Positions 44,852 to 53,868 of a DNA stretch of 53,905 nucleotides are shown piece after piece; position 1 is the first letter of the stretch, and each line of letters starts with the position of its first letter. A model generated the notes under the pieces. It was not told the origin of the DNA, did not search any database, and was given only the letters and a program-made list of their open reading frames with translations. The DNA comes from Oxalobacter sp. OttesenSCG-928-P03 (GTDB taxonomy: Bacteria; Pseudomonadota; Gammaproteobacteria; Burkholderiales; Burkholderiaceae_D): assembly GCA_030269625.1 (NCBI GenBank), contig JAJDFZ010000008.1, forward strand, positions 1 through 53,905, given 5' to 3'. The position numbers were made by a program, and so were the translations under genes.

Positions 44852-46741
44852 ATGGAAGACATGCTGAAAGAGTTTGTTGTTGAGGCGCTGGACCTCGCGT
44901 CACAGGTAGAAGAAAACCTGCTGACACTGGAAAGGCATCCTGACGACCAGGACACCATTAACGCCGTATTCCGGTCTTTTCATACGATCAAGGGCGGCGC
45001 CGGTTTTATGGGACTCGCACCGATGGTCGAGGCCTGTCATCTTACGGAAAACCTCTTTGACGGAATGCGAACAGGCAAGGTTCCTGTCACGCCCGATGCC
45101 ATTGAAGCGGCGCTGCAGGCGAGCAGCTTTGTCGGTTTCCAGTTAAGCGAACTGCACAACGGAACCTCACCGGACGATTTGTCACCTTTTCCGCCGGATA
45201 TCGAAGCCATGCTCCAGCGGGCACTTGCAGGCGAAGCCGCACCAGCGGCGGCTCCGGCAAGTGCGCCAGCGCCCGCCGCTGCGACGGAGCCCGCCGCAGA
45301 ATCCGCCTCTCCAGCTCAAACGGCTGAAACAGCCACAGCCGAAGGCGGTCCGAACTGGCACGCGCTGTACAACGCCGTGGTACCGGAAGACAAGCAGGTG
45401 GACATTCCGGAAGGCGAGACAAGTGAAACGCCGCCGCAAGCCGCCGCAGAGAATGGCGCGGCCTCCACATGGGACGGTATTGACAGGAGGAATCCCGAAA
45501 TTCCCCCAACGCCAGCGCTCGGCACACCGACAGGAAACTGGGATGGCAACGACAGGCGCCGCGCTCCGGCATCCGCGCCCAAAGATGACAGCATTCGTAT
45601 TGATGCCGCAAAACTTGACGTCCTGCTTGAAGTCGCCGGCGAGGCGGCCCAGGCGGCCAATCAGGCCAGCGTCCTCCTTGACAAGCTGCGGCTCTTCCCT
45701 TTCGAAGACGAAGCGGCCGAACTGATCGACAACCTGATCGAAACACAGGCAAGGGCTTCCCGCTACTCGACAGAACTGCAACGCGCGACCCTTTCCACGC
45801 GCATGCAGCCCGTTGGGCGTCTCTTCCAGCGTTTCCCCCGCCTTGTCCGTGAACTCGCACGGGAACTGGGGAAAAACGTTGATCTGGTGATCGAGGGGGC
45901 GGAAACAGAGGTTGACCGCCTTGTTGTCGACAGTCTGTATGATCCTCTGGTGCACATGCTGCGAAACTCCCTTGACCATGGTGTCGAAGATACCGAGGGC
46001 CGGATCGCTGCCGGCAAGCCCGAAAGAGCCCAGATTCTGCTCAAGGCCTGGCAGGAAGCCAACAGTGTCATGATCGTGATTTCTGATGACGGGCGCGGCA
46101 TGAATCCGGAAAAACTGCGGGAAAAAGCCGTTTCAAAAGGCCTGATCGGCCCGAATGACGCCCAGTCTGATGATGAAGCCTACCAACTGGTTTTCCTGCC
46201 CGGATTTTCCACCATGGAAGTCGCCTCCAGCGTATCCGGGCGCGGTGTCGGCATGGACGTTGTCCGTACGGCAGTCGAGCAGCACCGCGGCACCATCTGG
46301 ATCGACTCCAAGCTGGGCAGGGGCACCACGTTCTCAATCCGGCTTCCCATTGAGCTTTCCATTATTCCCATGCTGCTTGTCAGCACATCCGGCGCCAAAC
46401 TCGGCATCCCGATGTCGCTGGTTGAACGCGTCGTAGAACTGCCGGATACCTTTGAGCGGGTCAGCGGGCAACCCGTCTTCCGGGATCAGGGCCGTCCGCT
46501 TCCTGTCCTGTCCATGGCTAACGTGCTGGGATACGACCCCTGCATTGAACAGGCCGGAATTGTGATCGCCGCACCCAGTCCCTACATTCTCTCTGTTGAG
46601 GCGCTGGACGGAACGGCCGACCTGGTTATCAAGCCGCTCTCAGGCATTGATGTCACCGGCATTTCCGGCACAACCCGCTCTGCAGAGGGCGAGCTGGTTC
46701 TGGTGATATCGCTGTCCTTCCTGCTGGATGGCGCCCGCTAG
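44852..46741 (+). CDS. cheA: Chemotaxis histidine kinase CheA, P2-less
   Basis: A 629-residue CheA-type kinase: P1 Hpt domain with His44 in RSFHTIKGGAGFMG, an Ala/Pro/Glu-rich linker (about 130-245) in the place of a P2 CheY-binding domain, P3 dimerisation (about 255-330), P4 ATPase (HMLRNSLDHGVED N box, ISDDGRGMN G1, SGRGVGMDVV, LGRGTTFSIRLP), and P5 CheW-like domain to the end. All kinase motifs are intact. The short linker carries two copies of a WDG(I/N)DRR-like motif (about residues 207-213 and 229-235). Pairs with cheZ upstream. Weak ribosome-binding site. Confidence 0.9.
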   Translation: MEDMLKEFVVEALDLASQVEENLLTLERHPDDQDTINAVFRSFHTIKGGAGFMGLAPMVEACHLTENLFDGMRTGKVPVTPDAIEAALQASSFVGFQLSELHNGTSPDDLSPFPPDIEAMLQRALAGEAAPAAAPASAPAPAAATEPAAESASPAQTAETATAEGGPNWHALYNAVVPEDKQVDIPEGETSETPPQAAAENGAASTWDGIDRRNPEIPPTPALGTPTGNWDGNDRRRAPASAPKDDSIRIDAAKLDVLLEVAGEAAQAANQASVLLDKLRLFPFEDEAAELIDNLIETQARASRYSTELQRATLSTRMQPVGRLFQRFPRLVRELARELGKNVDLVIEGAETEVDRLVVDSLYDPLVHMLRNSLDHGVEDTEGRIAAGKPERAQILLKAWQEANSVMIVISDDGRGMNPEKLREKAVSKGLIGPNDAQSDDEAYQLVFLPGFSTMEVASSVSGRGVGMDVVRTAVEQHRGTIWIDSKLGRGTTFSIRLPIELSIIPMLLVSTSGAKLGIPMSLVERVVELPDTFERVSGQPVFRDQGRPLPVLSMANVLGYDPCIEQAGIVIAAPSPYILSVEALDGTADLVIKPLSGIDVTGISGTTRSAEGELVLVISLSFLLDGAR

Positions 46742-46751
46742 ACCCGGTCAT

Positions 46752-46795
46752 TTCTGCCTCATCCATGCACGTGAGGGATGAGGCAGAATCTTTCC
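46752..46795 (+). terminator. Probable terminator after cheA
   Basis: 13-bp stem TTCTGCCTCATCC / GGATGAGGCAGAA (46752-46788) with an 11-base loop; the T run after it is short. Confidence 0.6.
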
Positions 46796-46834
46796 GAATA
46801 TCTGGAGTCAGCCCTGCCGACGCAGGAAAAACCG

Positions 46835-47257
46835 CTATTCAACGCGCGCTGATACCGTGATTTCCGTATTGAGCAGACGGGAAATCGGACATCCTTCTTT
46901 CGCCTGTTGCACCGCCGCCTGAAATGCCGGCTCGTCGACATTGGGAATGCGTGCGACGACATCCAGATGAATGCGCGTGACGGAAAAGCCTCCGGTTCCC
47001 TTGTCCAGGGTTACCGTCGCTTTTGTCTGAATATTTTCAGCCACCATCTTGGCCCGCTCCAGGCGCCCGGACAGATCCATGGTAAAGCAGCCGGCATGCC
47101 CTGCGGCAATCAGCTCTTCCGGATTTGTGCCTGCGCCGTTTTCAAAACGCGCGCTAAAAGAATAGGGCGTGTTGGAAAGCACACCAGTTTCAGTTGTCAG
47201 CGTTCCCGCCCCGTTTTTGATTCCGCCCTGCCAGACGGCTGTTGCAAAACGATCCAT
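46835..47257 (-). CDS. osmC: OsmC-family peroxiredoxin
   Basis: A 140-residue OsmC/Ohr-type thiol peroxidase with the two redox cysteines at Cys57 (GHAGCFTM) and Cys123 (EGCPISRLL), plus the Arg in [16 protein letters not shown]. The pattern fits OsmC more than Ohr. It removes organic hydroperoxides. Starts after AGGAGG. Single gene, convergent with cheA. Confidence 0.9.
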   Translation of the reverse strand: MDRFATAVWQGGIKNGAGTLTTETGVLSNTPYSFSARFENGAGTNPEELIAAGHAGCFTMDLSGRLERAKMVAENIQTKATVTLDKGTGGFSVTRIHLDVVARIPNVDEPAFQAAVQQAKEGCPISRLLNTEITVSARVE

Positions 47258-47518
47258 TTTTCCTCCTGATCCGTAATAACGATTGAAAAAACGCTCTTTC
47301 TTTCATGGTTAGATTAAGCGATATGGCTTTTGCCGGGTTAACCAAAAATAAAACCAATGCAAATAACTATTCACAACTATGGAAAACCTATACTATAATA
47401 AATTCAATACTCACGCATTAACGGGTATTCTCCATCAGGTACCGGATATCCTGGGCTGCATTCAACAAGCCCAAGCCGGTTCCGAATTCTTCTTCACCTC
47501 TTTTTATCCCTCAAGCTT

Positions 47519-48169
47519 ATGTCCAAGAAAAATACTACTGATCCCAATGCGCCGGATTTTGATCTCGACAGGTTCCTCAACGGCACTGATGCTCCAGACC
47601 AACTGGATAACAAACAATTTGAAAAACTGGAAATTTTCCTTGAAAACCACCAGAAAGGCATGCACATGGAAATCCTTGACGGATTTTTCTGTGGCCTGAT
47701 CTGCGGTCCCGATGCAGCGACCCTGGAAGAGTTCCTCCCCTACATCTTTGGCGGAAAAGAACCTGAATATGCCTCCCCGGAGCAGGCAGAAGAAATTAAA
47801 AATGCGCTGAACCAGCATTGGGCACACATCGAAGGCACGCTGATCAATGCTGACCCCTATTACCCCTTCCTGTACTCGGACAATGACTTCAAGGTCAGCG
47901 GCAATGACTGGGCACTGGGTTTTGTCCTGGGGCTGGACAAGTACCGCGAAAGCTGGCAGGAACTGCTGGATCAGGCACAGCATGACGCAGAAAGCCTGCT
48001 GACGCCTATCCTGACGCTTTATCTGGAAAAATTACCGGAAAATACCGAAGGACAAATCCACGCCGAAGACCGGGAAGTAATTGTAACCACGCTGGTCGAG
48101 AACCTGCCCAAAATCTATCATCACTTCGACGAAGCCCGCGAAAAGAAAAGCCAGGGCGCACTGCACTGA
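47519..48169 (+). CDS. UPF0149 (YecA/YgfB-like) family protein
   Basis: A 216-residue all-helical protein of the UPF0149 family: MHMEILDGFFCGLICGP near residue 50, then GNDWALGFVLGLD and EKLPENTEGQ segments. The zinc-binding SEC-C motif found at the end of YecA proteins is not present. Function unknown. No good Shine-Dalgarno site. Followed by a probable terminator at 48208-48236. Confidence 0.85.
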   Translation: MSKKNTTDPNAPDFDLDRFLNGTDAPDQLDNKQFEKLEIFLENHQKGMHMEILDGFFCGLICGPDAATLEEFLPYIFGGKEPEYASPEQAEEIKNALNQHWAHIEGTLINADPYYPFLYSDNDFKVSGNDWALGFVLGLDKYRESWQELLDQAQHDAESLLTPILTLYLEKLPENTEGQIHAEDREVIVTTLVENLPKIYHHFDEAREKKSQGALH

Positions 48170-48207
48170 TCCGGCATATCCCGGGCAATGAGGGATAACA
48201 GTGAAAC

Positions 48208-48236
48208 AAAGCCGGACCATGCGGACCGGCTTTCTC
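48208..48236 (+). terminator. Probable terminator after UPF0149 gene
   Basis: Stem AAAGCCGG / CCGGCTTT (48208-48233), inner pairs CC/GG, then TCTCTCCT. Confidence 0.6.
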
Positions 48237-48289
48237 TCCTGTCACCCGAATTGGCATTCACCTGTTGAACCATTCCGGAGCCTTCAGCC

Positions 48290-50377
48290 CTAAGGCTTTG
48301 CCGACAAGTCCAGATTAGCTACGGCCTTCTTTTGCTCTTCTGTAATCGTCCACATAAAAACACCCTTGTTGCCAACAGGCATACTCTTTTCCGCCGGCCA
48401 GTCTGGCCCCATACCGTTATCATGTGAGACAACCCGGGCACCAACCTTGAGTTGCTTCCAGATATAAGGACGCAGCTTGAGGTTAAGCTCGGCCGGAAGA
48501 TACAGCATCACCACGGTCGCATCCGAAAAATCAACCTCGAAGAAATTGCCCAGTTCAAACCGGACCCGGTCTTCGACGCCGGCCGCTTTGGCGTTGACAA
48601 TCGCTTCAGTGATCCGCTTCGGATTCAGGTCAACGCCCACCCCCTTTGCGCCATACTGTTTGGCCGCGGCAATCACGATTCGCCCGTCACCGCAACCCAG
48701 ATCATATACCACATCATTTTCATTGATCCCGGCGATCTGGAGCATGCCATCAACCACTTCAGGATAGGTTGCAATAAAGCCCGCATCCAGTTTGGGCCCC
48801 ATAAACTCATCCAGGCCAAACTGCGCCTTGGCAGAAACGACAACAAACACACACACGGCAAGAGATGCCGCAAAAAGAATAGCAAACACGGACCACGGGC
48901 GCTTTAACGAACGCATGGATGCCCCTTCAGAAACAGATGAACAAACTTCGATATGCCCGTTTTTGGGCCTGACCGAGTGTACCAGCATGAGAAGCATAAC
49001 GCCAACAGCCAGGACCGCCACACCAATCCAGGCTGCATTGATTCCGCCAAGGGACTGGTCGTATACATACGACAGGCTGGACCACAGCATATAGGCGCAG
49101 GTAGCACAGAACAATAATGGCAGCAAAGGATACAACGGCACCCTGAAAGGACGGGGCGTTGCGGGCTCACGCCGGCGCAAAACAAAAAGGGAAATCCCTG
49201 TCAGCAGGAAAAAAAGCCAGAAAACCGGCGCCGTGAATTCAACCATCGACTTGAACCCGCCGCCGATCCACGCACCCATGACAACAAGAAAAAGTGACGC
49301 CAGGCACTGCACCCATATGGCATTGGCCGGTGTGTCGCGTTCCTTGTCCCAGACCCCAAGCCTGCGCAGAACTGTCCAGTCGCACCCCATCGCATAACTT
49401 GTGCGGGCACCCACAATCATGGTTCCGTTAATTGACGTGAGCACAGAAACCGCTACCATCAGGGAAATAACCTTCTCGACAGCCGGGCCAAAAACCAGGT
49501 GCATCATATCTGCGGCAATCGCTTTCGACTCGGCCATGCCCTTGAGTCCCAGCCCCTTCCAGTATGCCCAGGTAACCAGCATATACAGTGCGGTAATAAC
49601 AAAAATAGACAGGGCCAGCGCCTTGACCATGCTGTGCCGCCCCTCTCGTATTTCCGCACTGATATAAGCCGCCTCGTTCCATCCGCCATAGGTCAGAAGC
49701 ACAAATACCATCGCCAGGCCAAAAGCCGCCGCCGTTGGCGTTGACGCGGAAAGATTTTCTGCGGCAACAGAAACCGGCATCGCGCTGCCGGCACCGGCAT
49801 TCAGTAAAATCGCGGCTGTTCCGACAATCAGGAGCAGACTGCCAGCCTGCAGTGCCGTCAGCCAGGTTTGTGTTGTCATACCCGTACGCACATTGAGGCG
49901 GTTTAACCATGAAAGCAGCAGAATGGCGGCAATGGCGTAAGTTATCGCCCCGGAACCCTGTCCGAAAAAATCCAGCGGCAGGACGTGATTCATGTAATCG
50001 CCGAAAACAAAGGACAGCAGCGCGATAGAGCCGGTTGTAATCACAGAAAGACGCGCCCACCCGAACAGAAAGGCGACCGAGCGGCCAAATGCCCGGTTCA
50101 GGAAATGATAGTCGCCACCCGCATGCGGATAGGCTGTGGCCAACTCGGCATAGCAAAGCGCCCCGATCAGTGAGACCACCCCACCCAGCAGCCAGGCGCC
50201 AAACATCCACCATACGTCACCCGTTATGCTCGCCACAATCGCCGGTGTCTTGAAAATCCCCGCACCAATAACAATGCCGACAATCAGTGAAACGGCCTCG
50301 CGCAATCCCAGAATTCGCCGGGGTGACCCTGCGTCGATCTCTGGCTTGGAGCTTTCATTGGCAGCGGAAATAGGCAT
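48290..50377 (-). CDS. APC-family amino acid permease fused to a class I SAM-dependent methyltransferase
   Basis: A single 695-residue frame. Residues about 20-467 are an APC-superfamily transporter with about 12 helices (AVSLIVGIVIGAGIFKTPA in helix 1, ELATAYPHAGGDYHFLNRAFG, AFGLAMVFVLLTYGGWNEAAY), close to LAT-type or putative amino acid permeases. After a linker (470-487) comes another hydrophobic helix (about 494-515, ending SAKA), then a class I methyltransferase with motif I VVYDLGCGDGRIVIAA (about 556-570), GVGVDLNPKRI and VVMLYLPAELNLKLRP. Methyltransferases of this type are usually separate proteins with a signal-like N-terminus. Inside the frame an ATG at 48916 (residue 488) has AAGGGG five bases upstream and would yield a 208-residue free methyltransferase. 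The ATG at 50377 is chosen over a TTG at 50416. Confidence 0.88.
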   Translation of the reverse strand: MPISAANESSKPEIDAGSPRRILGLREAVSLIVGIVIGAGIFKTPAIVASITGDVWWMFGAWLLGGVVSLIGALCYAELATAYPHAGGDYHFLNRAFGRSVAFLFGWARLSVITTGSIALLSFVFGDYMNHVLPLDFFGQGSGAITYAIAAILLLSWLNRLNVRTGMTTQTWLTALQAGSLLLIVGTAAILLNAGAGSAMPVSVAAENLSASTPTAAAFGLAMVFVLLTYGGWNEAAYISAEIREGRHSMVKALALSIFVITALYMLVTWAYWKGLGLKGMAESKAIAADMMHLVFGPAVEKVISLMVAVSVLTSINGTMIVGARTSYAMGCDWTVLRRLGVWDKERDTPANAIWVQCLASLFLVVMGAWIGGGFKSMVEFTAPVFWLFFLLTGISLFVLRRREPATPRPFRVPLYPLLPLLFCATCAYMLWSSLSYVYDQSLGGINAAWIGVAVLAVGVMLLMLVHSVRPKNGHIEVCSSVSEGASMRSLKRPWSVFAILFAASLAVCVFVVVSAKAQFGLDEFMGPKLDAGFIATYPEVVDGMLQIAGINENDVVYDLGCGDGRIVIAAAKQYGAKGVGVDLNPKRITEAIVNAKAAGVEDRVRFELGNFFEVDFSDATVVMLYLPAELNLKLRPYIWKQLKVGARVVSHDNGMGPDWPAEKSMPVGNKGVFMWTITEEQKKAVANLDLSAKP
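48916..48928 (-). promoter_or_regulatory. Internal ribosome-binding site and start codon in the fusion gene
   Basis: On the minus strand GAAGGGG (48928-48922) precedes ATG (48916-48914) by five bases, in the permease-methyltransferase frame at residue 488, followed by a signal-peptide-like segment MRSLKRPWSVFAILFAASLA. Could give a second, shorter product. Confidence 0.55.
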
Positions 50378-50605
50378 ACAGGCGGCTCGGAGATGGCATT
50401 GACAAAAACACTCCAACTATACGAAAAAACGCATCATCCATCTATTTCGCATCTTTGGGAGAACGCCATTGTATAACAATCGCTTCAGAGTTTTGGGCCG
50501 CCTTTTCCGCGCCAGCCGTTCTGAGCATGAACGCACAAAACGAGCGCCCATGATGTCGCACGCCTTTTTGAGTTTGTGCCGCTCTCCGCTCCGGAATAAT
50601 TTACA

Positions 50606-51250
50606 TCAGGTCTGCTCCGGGGGCTTCATCGGCTTTTTTGCGACCATCCCGATCACCGACGAAAGTCCCTGGTGACCCGGCCCGGCATCCAGTGCGATGT
50701 CCGAATCGACTATCTCCAGGATATCCAGTGTATTGAAGGCCTCTCGCAGCATCGCTTCAGAGTAAAGCTGCCGGGCATCGGACGGCCCGCCGGTGCCGTA
50801 TTCAAGCTGCCTTTCGCTGTAACCTGTTAAAAGGAGAATGCCGCCTGGCTTCAATGCATCGATGGAGCGCGCAAAAAGGCGGCTCCGCATGTCAGGCGCA
50901 GCACAGTTCAAAAAGACAAGGATAACGGCATCGTGGCTGGCTATCTGCCAGTCCCACGCATCAAGGGAGGAAATGGCATAATTCACCTGTACGCCCCTTT
51001 TTTCCGCGAGCTTTTCCGCTTTTTTTGCGGCAATCGGCGAAATGTCAAAGGCATCCGCCACAAGACCCCTTTCGGCACACCAGACACTGTTTCGCCCCTC
51101 GCCATCAGCCGGCAACAGGACACGCATGCCCGGCTTTAACCATTCGGCCTTTGATGCCAGCCAGGTATTGGGGCCCGTGCCAAAAAAATAGTCCTCCTCA
51201 CCATAGTAGGTATCCCATGTCTTTCGTTCCTGTGCCTCTGATCCTGTCAT
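50606..51250 (-). CDS. Class I SAM-dependent methyltransferase (TehB/TPMT-like)
   Basis: A 214-residue cytosolic methyltransferase. It begins WDTYYGEEDYFFGTGPNTWLAS, as in the TehB-like and thiopurine-methyltransferase-like group; motif I is degenerate, GMRVLLPADGEGRNSVWCAERG, with DAFDISPIAAKKAEKLAEKRG as motif II. Members methylate thiols, tellurite or other small molecules; the substrate is unknown. The ATG at 51250 is preferred over 51265, since GGAGATAAGG lies just before it. It is the next gene upstream of the fusion gene on the same strand, 228 bases apart. Confidence 0.85.
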   Translation of the reverse strand: MTGSEAQERKTWDTYYGEEDYFFGTGPNTWLASKAEWLKPGMRVLLPADGEGRNSVWCAERGLVADAFDISPIAAKKAEKLAEKRGVQVNYAISSLDAWDWQIASHDAVILVFLNCAAPDMRSRLFARSIDALKPGGILLLTGYSERQLEYGTGGPSDARQLYSEAMLREAFNTLDILEIVDSDIALDAGPGHQGLSSVIGMVAKKPMKPPEQT

Positions 51251-51477
51251 GTGCCTTATCTCCATTCCAATACGCGGATAAAAAAACAGTCCTGAATTGT
51301 AATAGTTTTCAAAAAAAACGTCAGGGCAGCACTTTCAAAACCGGAGCACAAAGCAAAGACGAATGCATTAGCGGGACATTACCCCGGCCATTAAGAAAAA
51401 AATATCCGCTGTATAACCTGTGCGGATTACAATAGGCGCATGAAACACACGCACCACACAATACAATGGGGGTATAA

Positions 51478-51645
51478 ATGAGCAACTGGGATTTATGCTT
51501 TTACTGCAAAATAAAAGAATGTTTACTGGAAGAGTGCCCAAGCCGGGACAGAAGGAAATACGAAATGCCTTCCAGCAAGCCAAAGCCCCAAACACCGGAT
51601 GATTCCCGTATACAACGCCCTCAAAGCCCATTGCGTGAGGCCTGA
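51478..51645 (+). CDS. Small Cys-rich protein, 55 aa
   Basis: A short frame MSNWDLCFYC... with four cysteines in the first 20 residues (C-x2-C-x4-C-x5-C), followed by a basic, Pro-rich tail. A GGGGGT site lies 4-5 bases before the ATG, and a hairpin with T5 follows 36 bases after the stop, which supports a real gene. It may bind zinc or a metal cluster. No known family is recognised. Confidence 0.55.
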   Translation: MSNWDLCFYCKIKECLLEECPSRDRRKYEMPSSKPKPQTPDDSRIQRPQSPLREA

Positions 51646-51680
51646 GCGACTGCTTTATCCTCTCGCTTTCCCGTGGCATC

Positions 51681-51710
51681 AGCCTCTCATAAAAACGTGA
51701 GGGGCTTTTT
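51681..51710 (+). terminator. Terminator after the small Cys-rich gene
   Basis: Stem AGCCTCTCA / TGAGGGGCT (one G-U pair), eight-base loop, followed by T5. Confidence 0.7.
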
Positions 51711-51759
51711 GTTTGGCGAAATGAATCCCGACTTCCATTTACCAATCGCCATCAAACAA

Positions 51760-51795
51760 AAACCCCGCTAAAACGCAGTATTTTAGCGGGGTTTC
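51760..51795. terminator. Bidirectional terminator, 14-bp stem
   Basis: Perfect stem AAACCCCGCTAAAA / TTTTAGCGGGGTTT (51760-51794) with a seven-base loop. It stands between the housekeeping side and the AT-rich accessory side. Confidence 0.85.
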
Positions 51796-51933
51796 CGAGT
51801 CCTGCCGGATTTCTCCGGACGTTAACCTGGCGATGGGCAGAATCGACAATCGGCTTATTTGCTTGCTTTACTGGATATTGGCGCTGAATGTATAGTCAAA
51901 AGTATAGACAATTTCAAATGTGCCAGTTATTTT

Positions 51934-52869
51934 TTACCTCCAAAGAGGATGTTCTTGCCAGTGATTCGGCAACCCCATACTTGAGAAGTTAATTCCCTTA
52001 CCCTCAAACTCCTGAAACAACGCTTCCACTCGATTTTTCCACTTGGATGTTTTTGCGACATTTTTCATAATGGTTCGACAAATCATAAGGGAAATACCCG
52101 TCCGGTTTTGTACGAATGAAAAGCTTTCATGGTTCCTGTCATTTATCCACTTATTCGCTTTTTCGGAATATTGCATTCTCCACGCCCGCTCCATGTGAGG
52201 CAGACGAGGTGCTACTCCCCATACGTTATTCCACACACGAGCATGATGTGCACACGCATTTCGGACAACCCGCAAATGCTGCCACCATGAATTAAGAACG
52301 GCAAACGGAATTGCCAAATCACGGCACACGGCATCTTGGACCCTTTTAGGCGATGCTCGCAGCAACTCCAACAACACACCAATATCCATTAGTCCAACAG
52401 CCATCCAGACAGGAAGCAAATCTCCTTGATATTTCTTTGAGAAGTGGTCAACGAATGTGTATTGCTTCTTAAAGCTTTCGTTTATTTTTACTTTATCAAG
52501 AGAGTCCGGAGTAAGGTTATTCGGATAACCAAATGGCCCAAAAACTTCAGCATGGCGATATGACAGACTGGAGCGAAGGGCAATTTCAATCCTTTCAATG
52601 GCGTCAAAAAGCAAAAGCCGGAGACGGCGATCAAAAACATAGTGATCCCAAATTAAGGATATTGACGTTCCAGGCTGTAATTGATCCGCCCTTTGTCCCG
52701 CTTCAGCCCATTCTCTATATGGGTACCAATATGCGCTCAAGCGATAATAACCAACCGATGCCAAGCGTTTTTTTATTTCGTTGCGATCTCCGGCAAGACC
52801 TCGACGGATAAGCAAATCAGCTTGCTGATCGATGGTAAGAGCTGGTTTAGAGTAGGGAATGAGGGGCAT
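51934..52869 (-). CDS. Abi family protein (Abi_2, AbiD/AbiF-like)
   Basis: A 311-residue protein of the Abi_2 family tied to abortive infection, in which an infected cell shuts down to stop phage. Typical features: KPALTIDQQADLLIRRGL at the start, RLASVGYYRLSAYWYPYRE, DHYVFDRRLRLLLFDAIERIEIALRSSL, and the HEPN-like R-x4-H motif in VRNACAHHARVWN, which suggests RNase activity. The region is more AT-rich than the rest of the window, suggesting transfer. No toxin-antitoxin partner is evident. Start ATG at 52869 with a weak AGGAGAG site. Confidence 0.9.
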   Translation of the reverse strand: MPLIPYSKPALTIDQQADLLIRRGLAGDRNEIKKRLASVGYYRLSAYWYPYREWAEAGQRADQLQPGTSISLIWDHYVFDRRLRLLLFDAIERIEIALRSSLSYRHAEVFGPFGYPNNLTPDSLDKVKINESFKKQYTFVDHFSKKYQGDLLPVWMAVGLMDIGVLLELLRASPKRVQDAVCRDLAIPFAVLNSWWQHLRVVRNACAHHARVWNNVWGVAPRLPHMERAWRMQYSEKANKWINDRNHESFSFVQNRTGISLMICRTIMKNVAKTSKWKNRVEALFQEFEGKGINFSSMGLPNHWQEHPLWR

Positions 52870-53238
52870 ATAAAAGAAAATCTCTCCTTATTCGCGTCAC
52901 TATCCGATCAACAGATCAATAGGCTAAGCGGGAGAGATATGATGAGTACATATTAGCATAGCCTAACAAATTTAATCAAATAACTTTTCGTTATTTATGT
53001 TAACAATCAATATTATAAACCAACAAATTTAAAGCAAATTGCATAAATTTTAAGCATGTAATGCTTACTTGGAAGTCACTCCTTGCTAGGCCATTTGTTT
53101 CCCCTCCATCTGGCATTTGGTGTCACCTGGCACAATTAATATTTATAACTGCGCTAGGTGACACCGTGCTCCCCACTTGCCGCTTAAATCCCTATCCTGC
53201 CCCTTTTTAAATAACAACATAAAACCACTGATGTGAGA
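52870..53238. other. 369-base AT-rich non-coding region
   Basis: Upstream of the Abi gene, very AT-rich between 52950 and 53060. It includes the paired GGTGWCACC sites described separately. No gene or RNA is seen. Confidence 0.6.
53119..53165. repeat. Pair of GGTGWCACC palindromes
   Basis: GGTGTCACC (53119-53127) and GGTGACACC (53157-53165), each a nine-base palindrome, together also a longer inverted repeat (10-base arms, 27-base gap). Centre spacing 38 bases. Confidence 0.55.
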
Positions 53239-53868
53239 TTAAGAAGGTGTAAAACTTTTGCTCATTTCTCTTCTGAATTTTTCGCATTCTTCTTTTGCTG
53301 TATTAAGAAAAGATTGAGCACGAACCATATCCCGCATTAGGGGTTCGAGGTCAAGCCTCAGCCTTTCTTCATTTCCATAAATATATGAATTACTTGCAAT
53401 TTGCTCAAATCGGTTAACCCAAGGATTGATTGCCTCTGCGACAAATGCAAGGTAACTCGCGCAATTATTTGGCAATATGATTAGAGGTCTGACCTCCTCC
53501 ATATTCCAGATAACCATCCCCCTCAATTTTTCAGCAGAATATATGTAAGGTTGGTTGTTGTCTATGTAGAGCCTATATACCCCAGAAAGGGAATCAAGAA
53601 GCCCCTGTATTTCTGCATTGACGACGTCAATTCTTGCTCCAATAGCATAGGCTGCAATGTTTGCGTTTTGCCGAGCAACATAATCCCTCCACGCCTTATC
53701 ATCATTCCGGCTTTCCTTTTCGTCTCGCGCAATCTTGGTCGCCCACCAAAATGCAAGTATTACCCCTATTGCCTGCACCCAAGAGCCAACTTGAGAGGAC
53801 CCAAATGCCTTTACAGCAATAGCAATCTGTGGCGATATCGCAGGGCCAAGAGATGCAACAGGAACCAT
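53239..53868 (-). CDS. Membrane-anchored hypothetical protein, possibly extending past the window
   Basis: At least 209 residues: an N-terminal hydrophobic helix (about 28-44, SWVQAIGVILAFWWATKIA) and a largely helical cytosolic domain with many charged residues. I do not recognise a family. The ATG at 53868 has AAGGA almost touching it, and the frame stays open upstream to the window end (reading about 12 further codons with a hydrophobic IWAGLFID piece), so the true start may be outside. It lies 369 bases from the Abi gene on the same strand; single-helix proteins of this sort are frequent in defence islands, but no function is assigned. Confidence 0.65.
   Translation of the reverse strand: MVPVASLGPAISPQIAIAVKAFGSSQVGSWVQAIGVILAFWWATKIARDEKESRNDDKAWRDYVARQNANIAAYAIGARIDVVNAEIQGLLDSLSGVYRLYIDNNQPYIYSAEKLRGMVIWNMEEVRPLIILPNNCASYLAFVAEAINPWVNRFEQIASNSYIYGNEERLRLDLEPLMRDMVRAQSFLNTAKEECEKFRREMSKSFTPS

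Noticed and set aside
50469-50675. 68-codon plus-strand frame between the two methyltransferase genes
   Set aside because: It overlaps the end of the methyltransferase gene at 50606 on the other strand and has no recognisable features.
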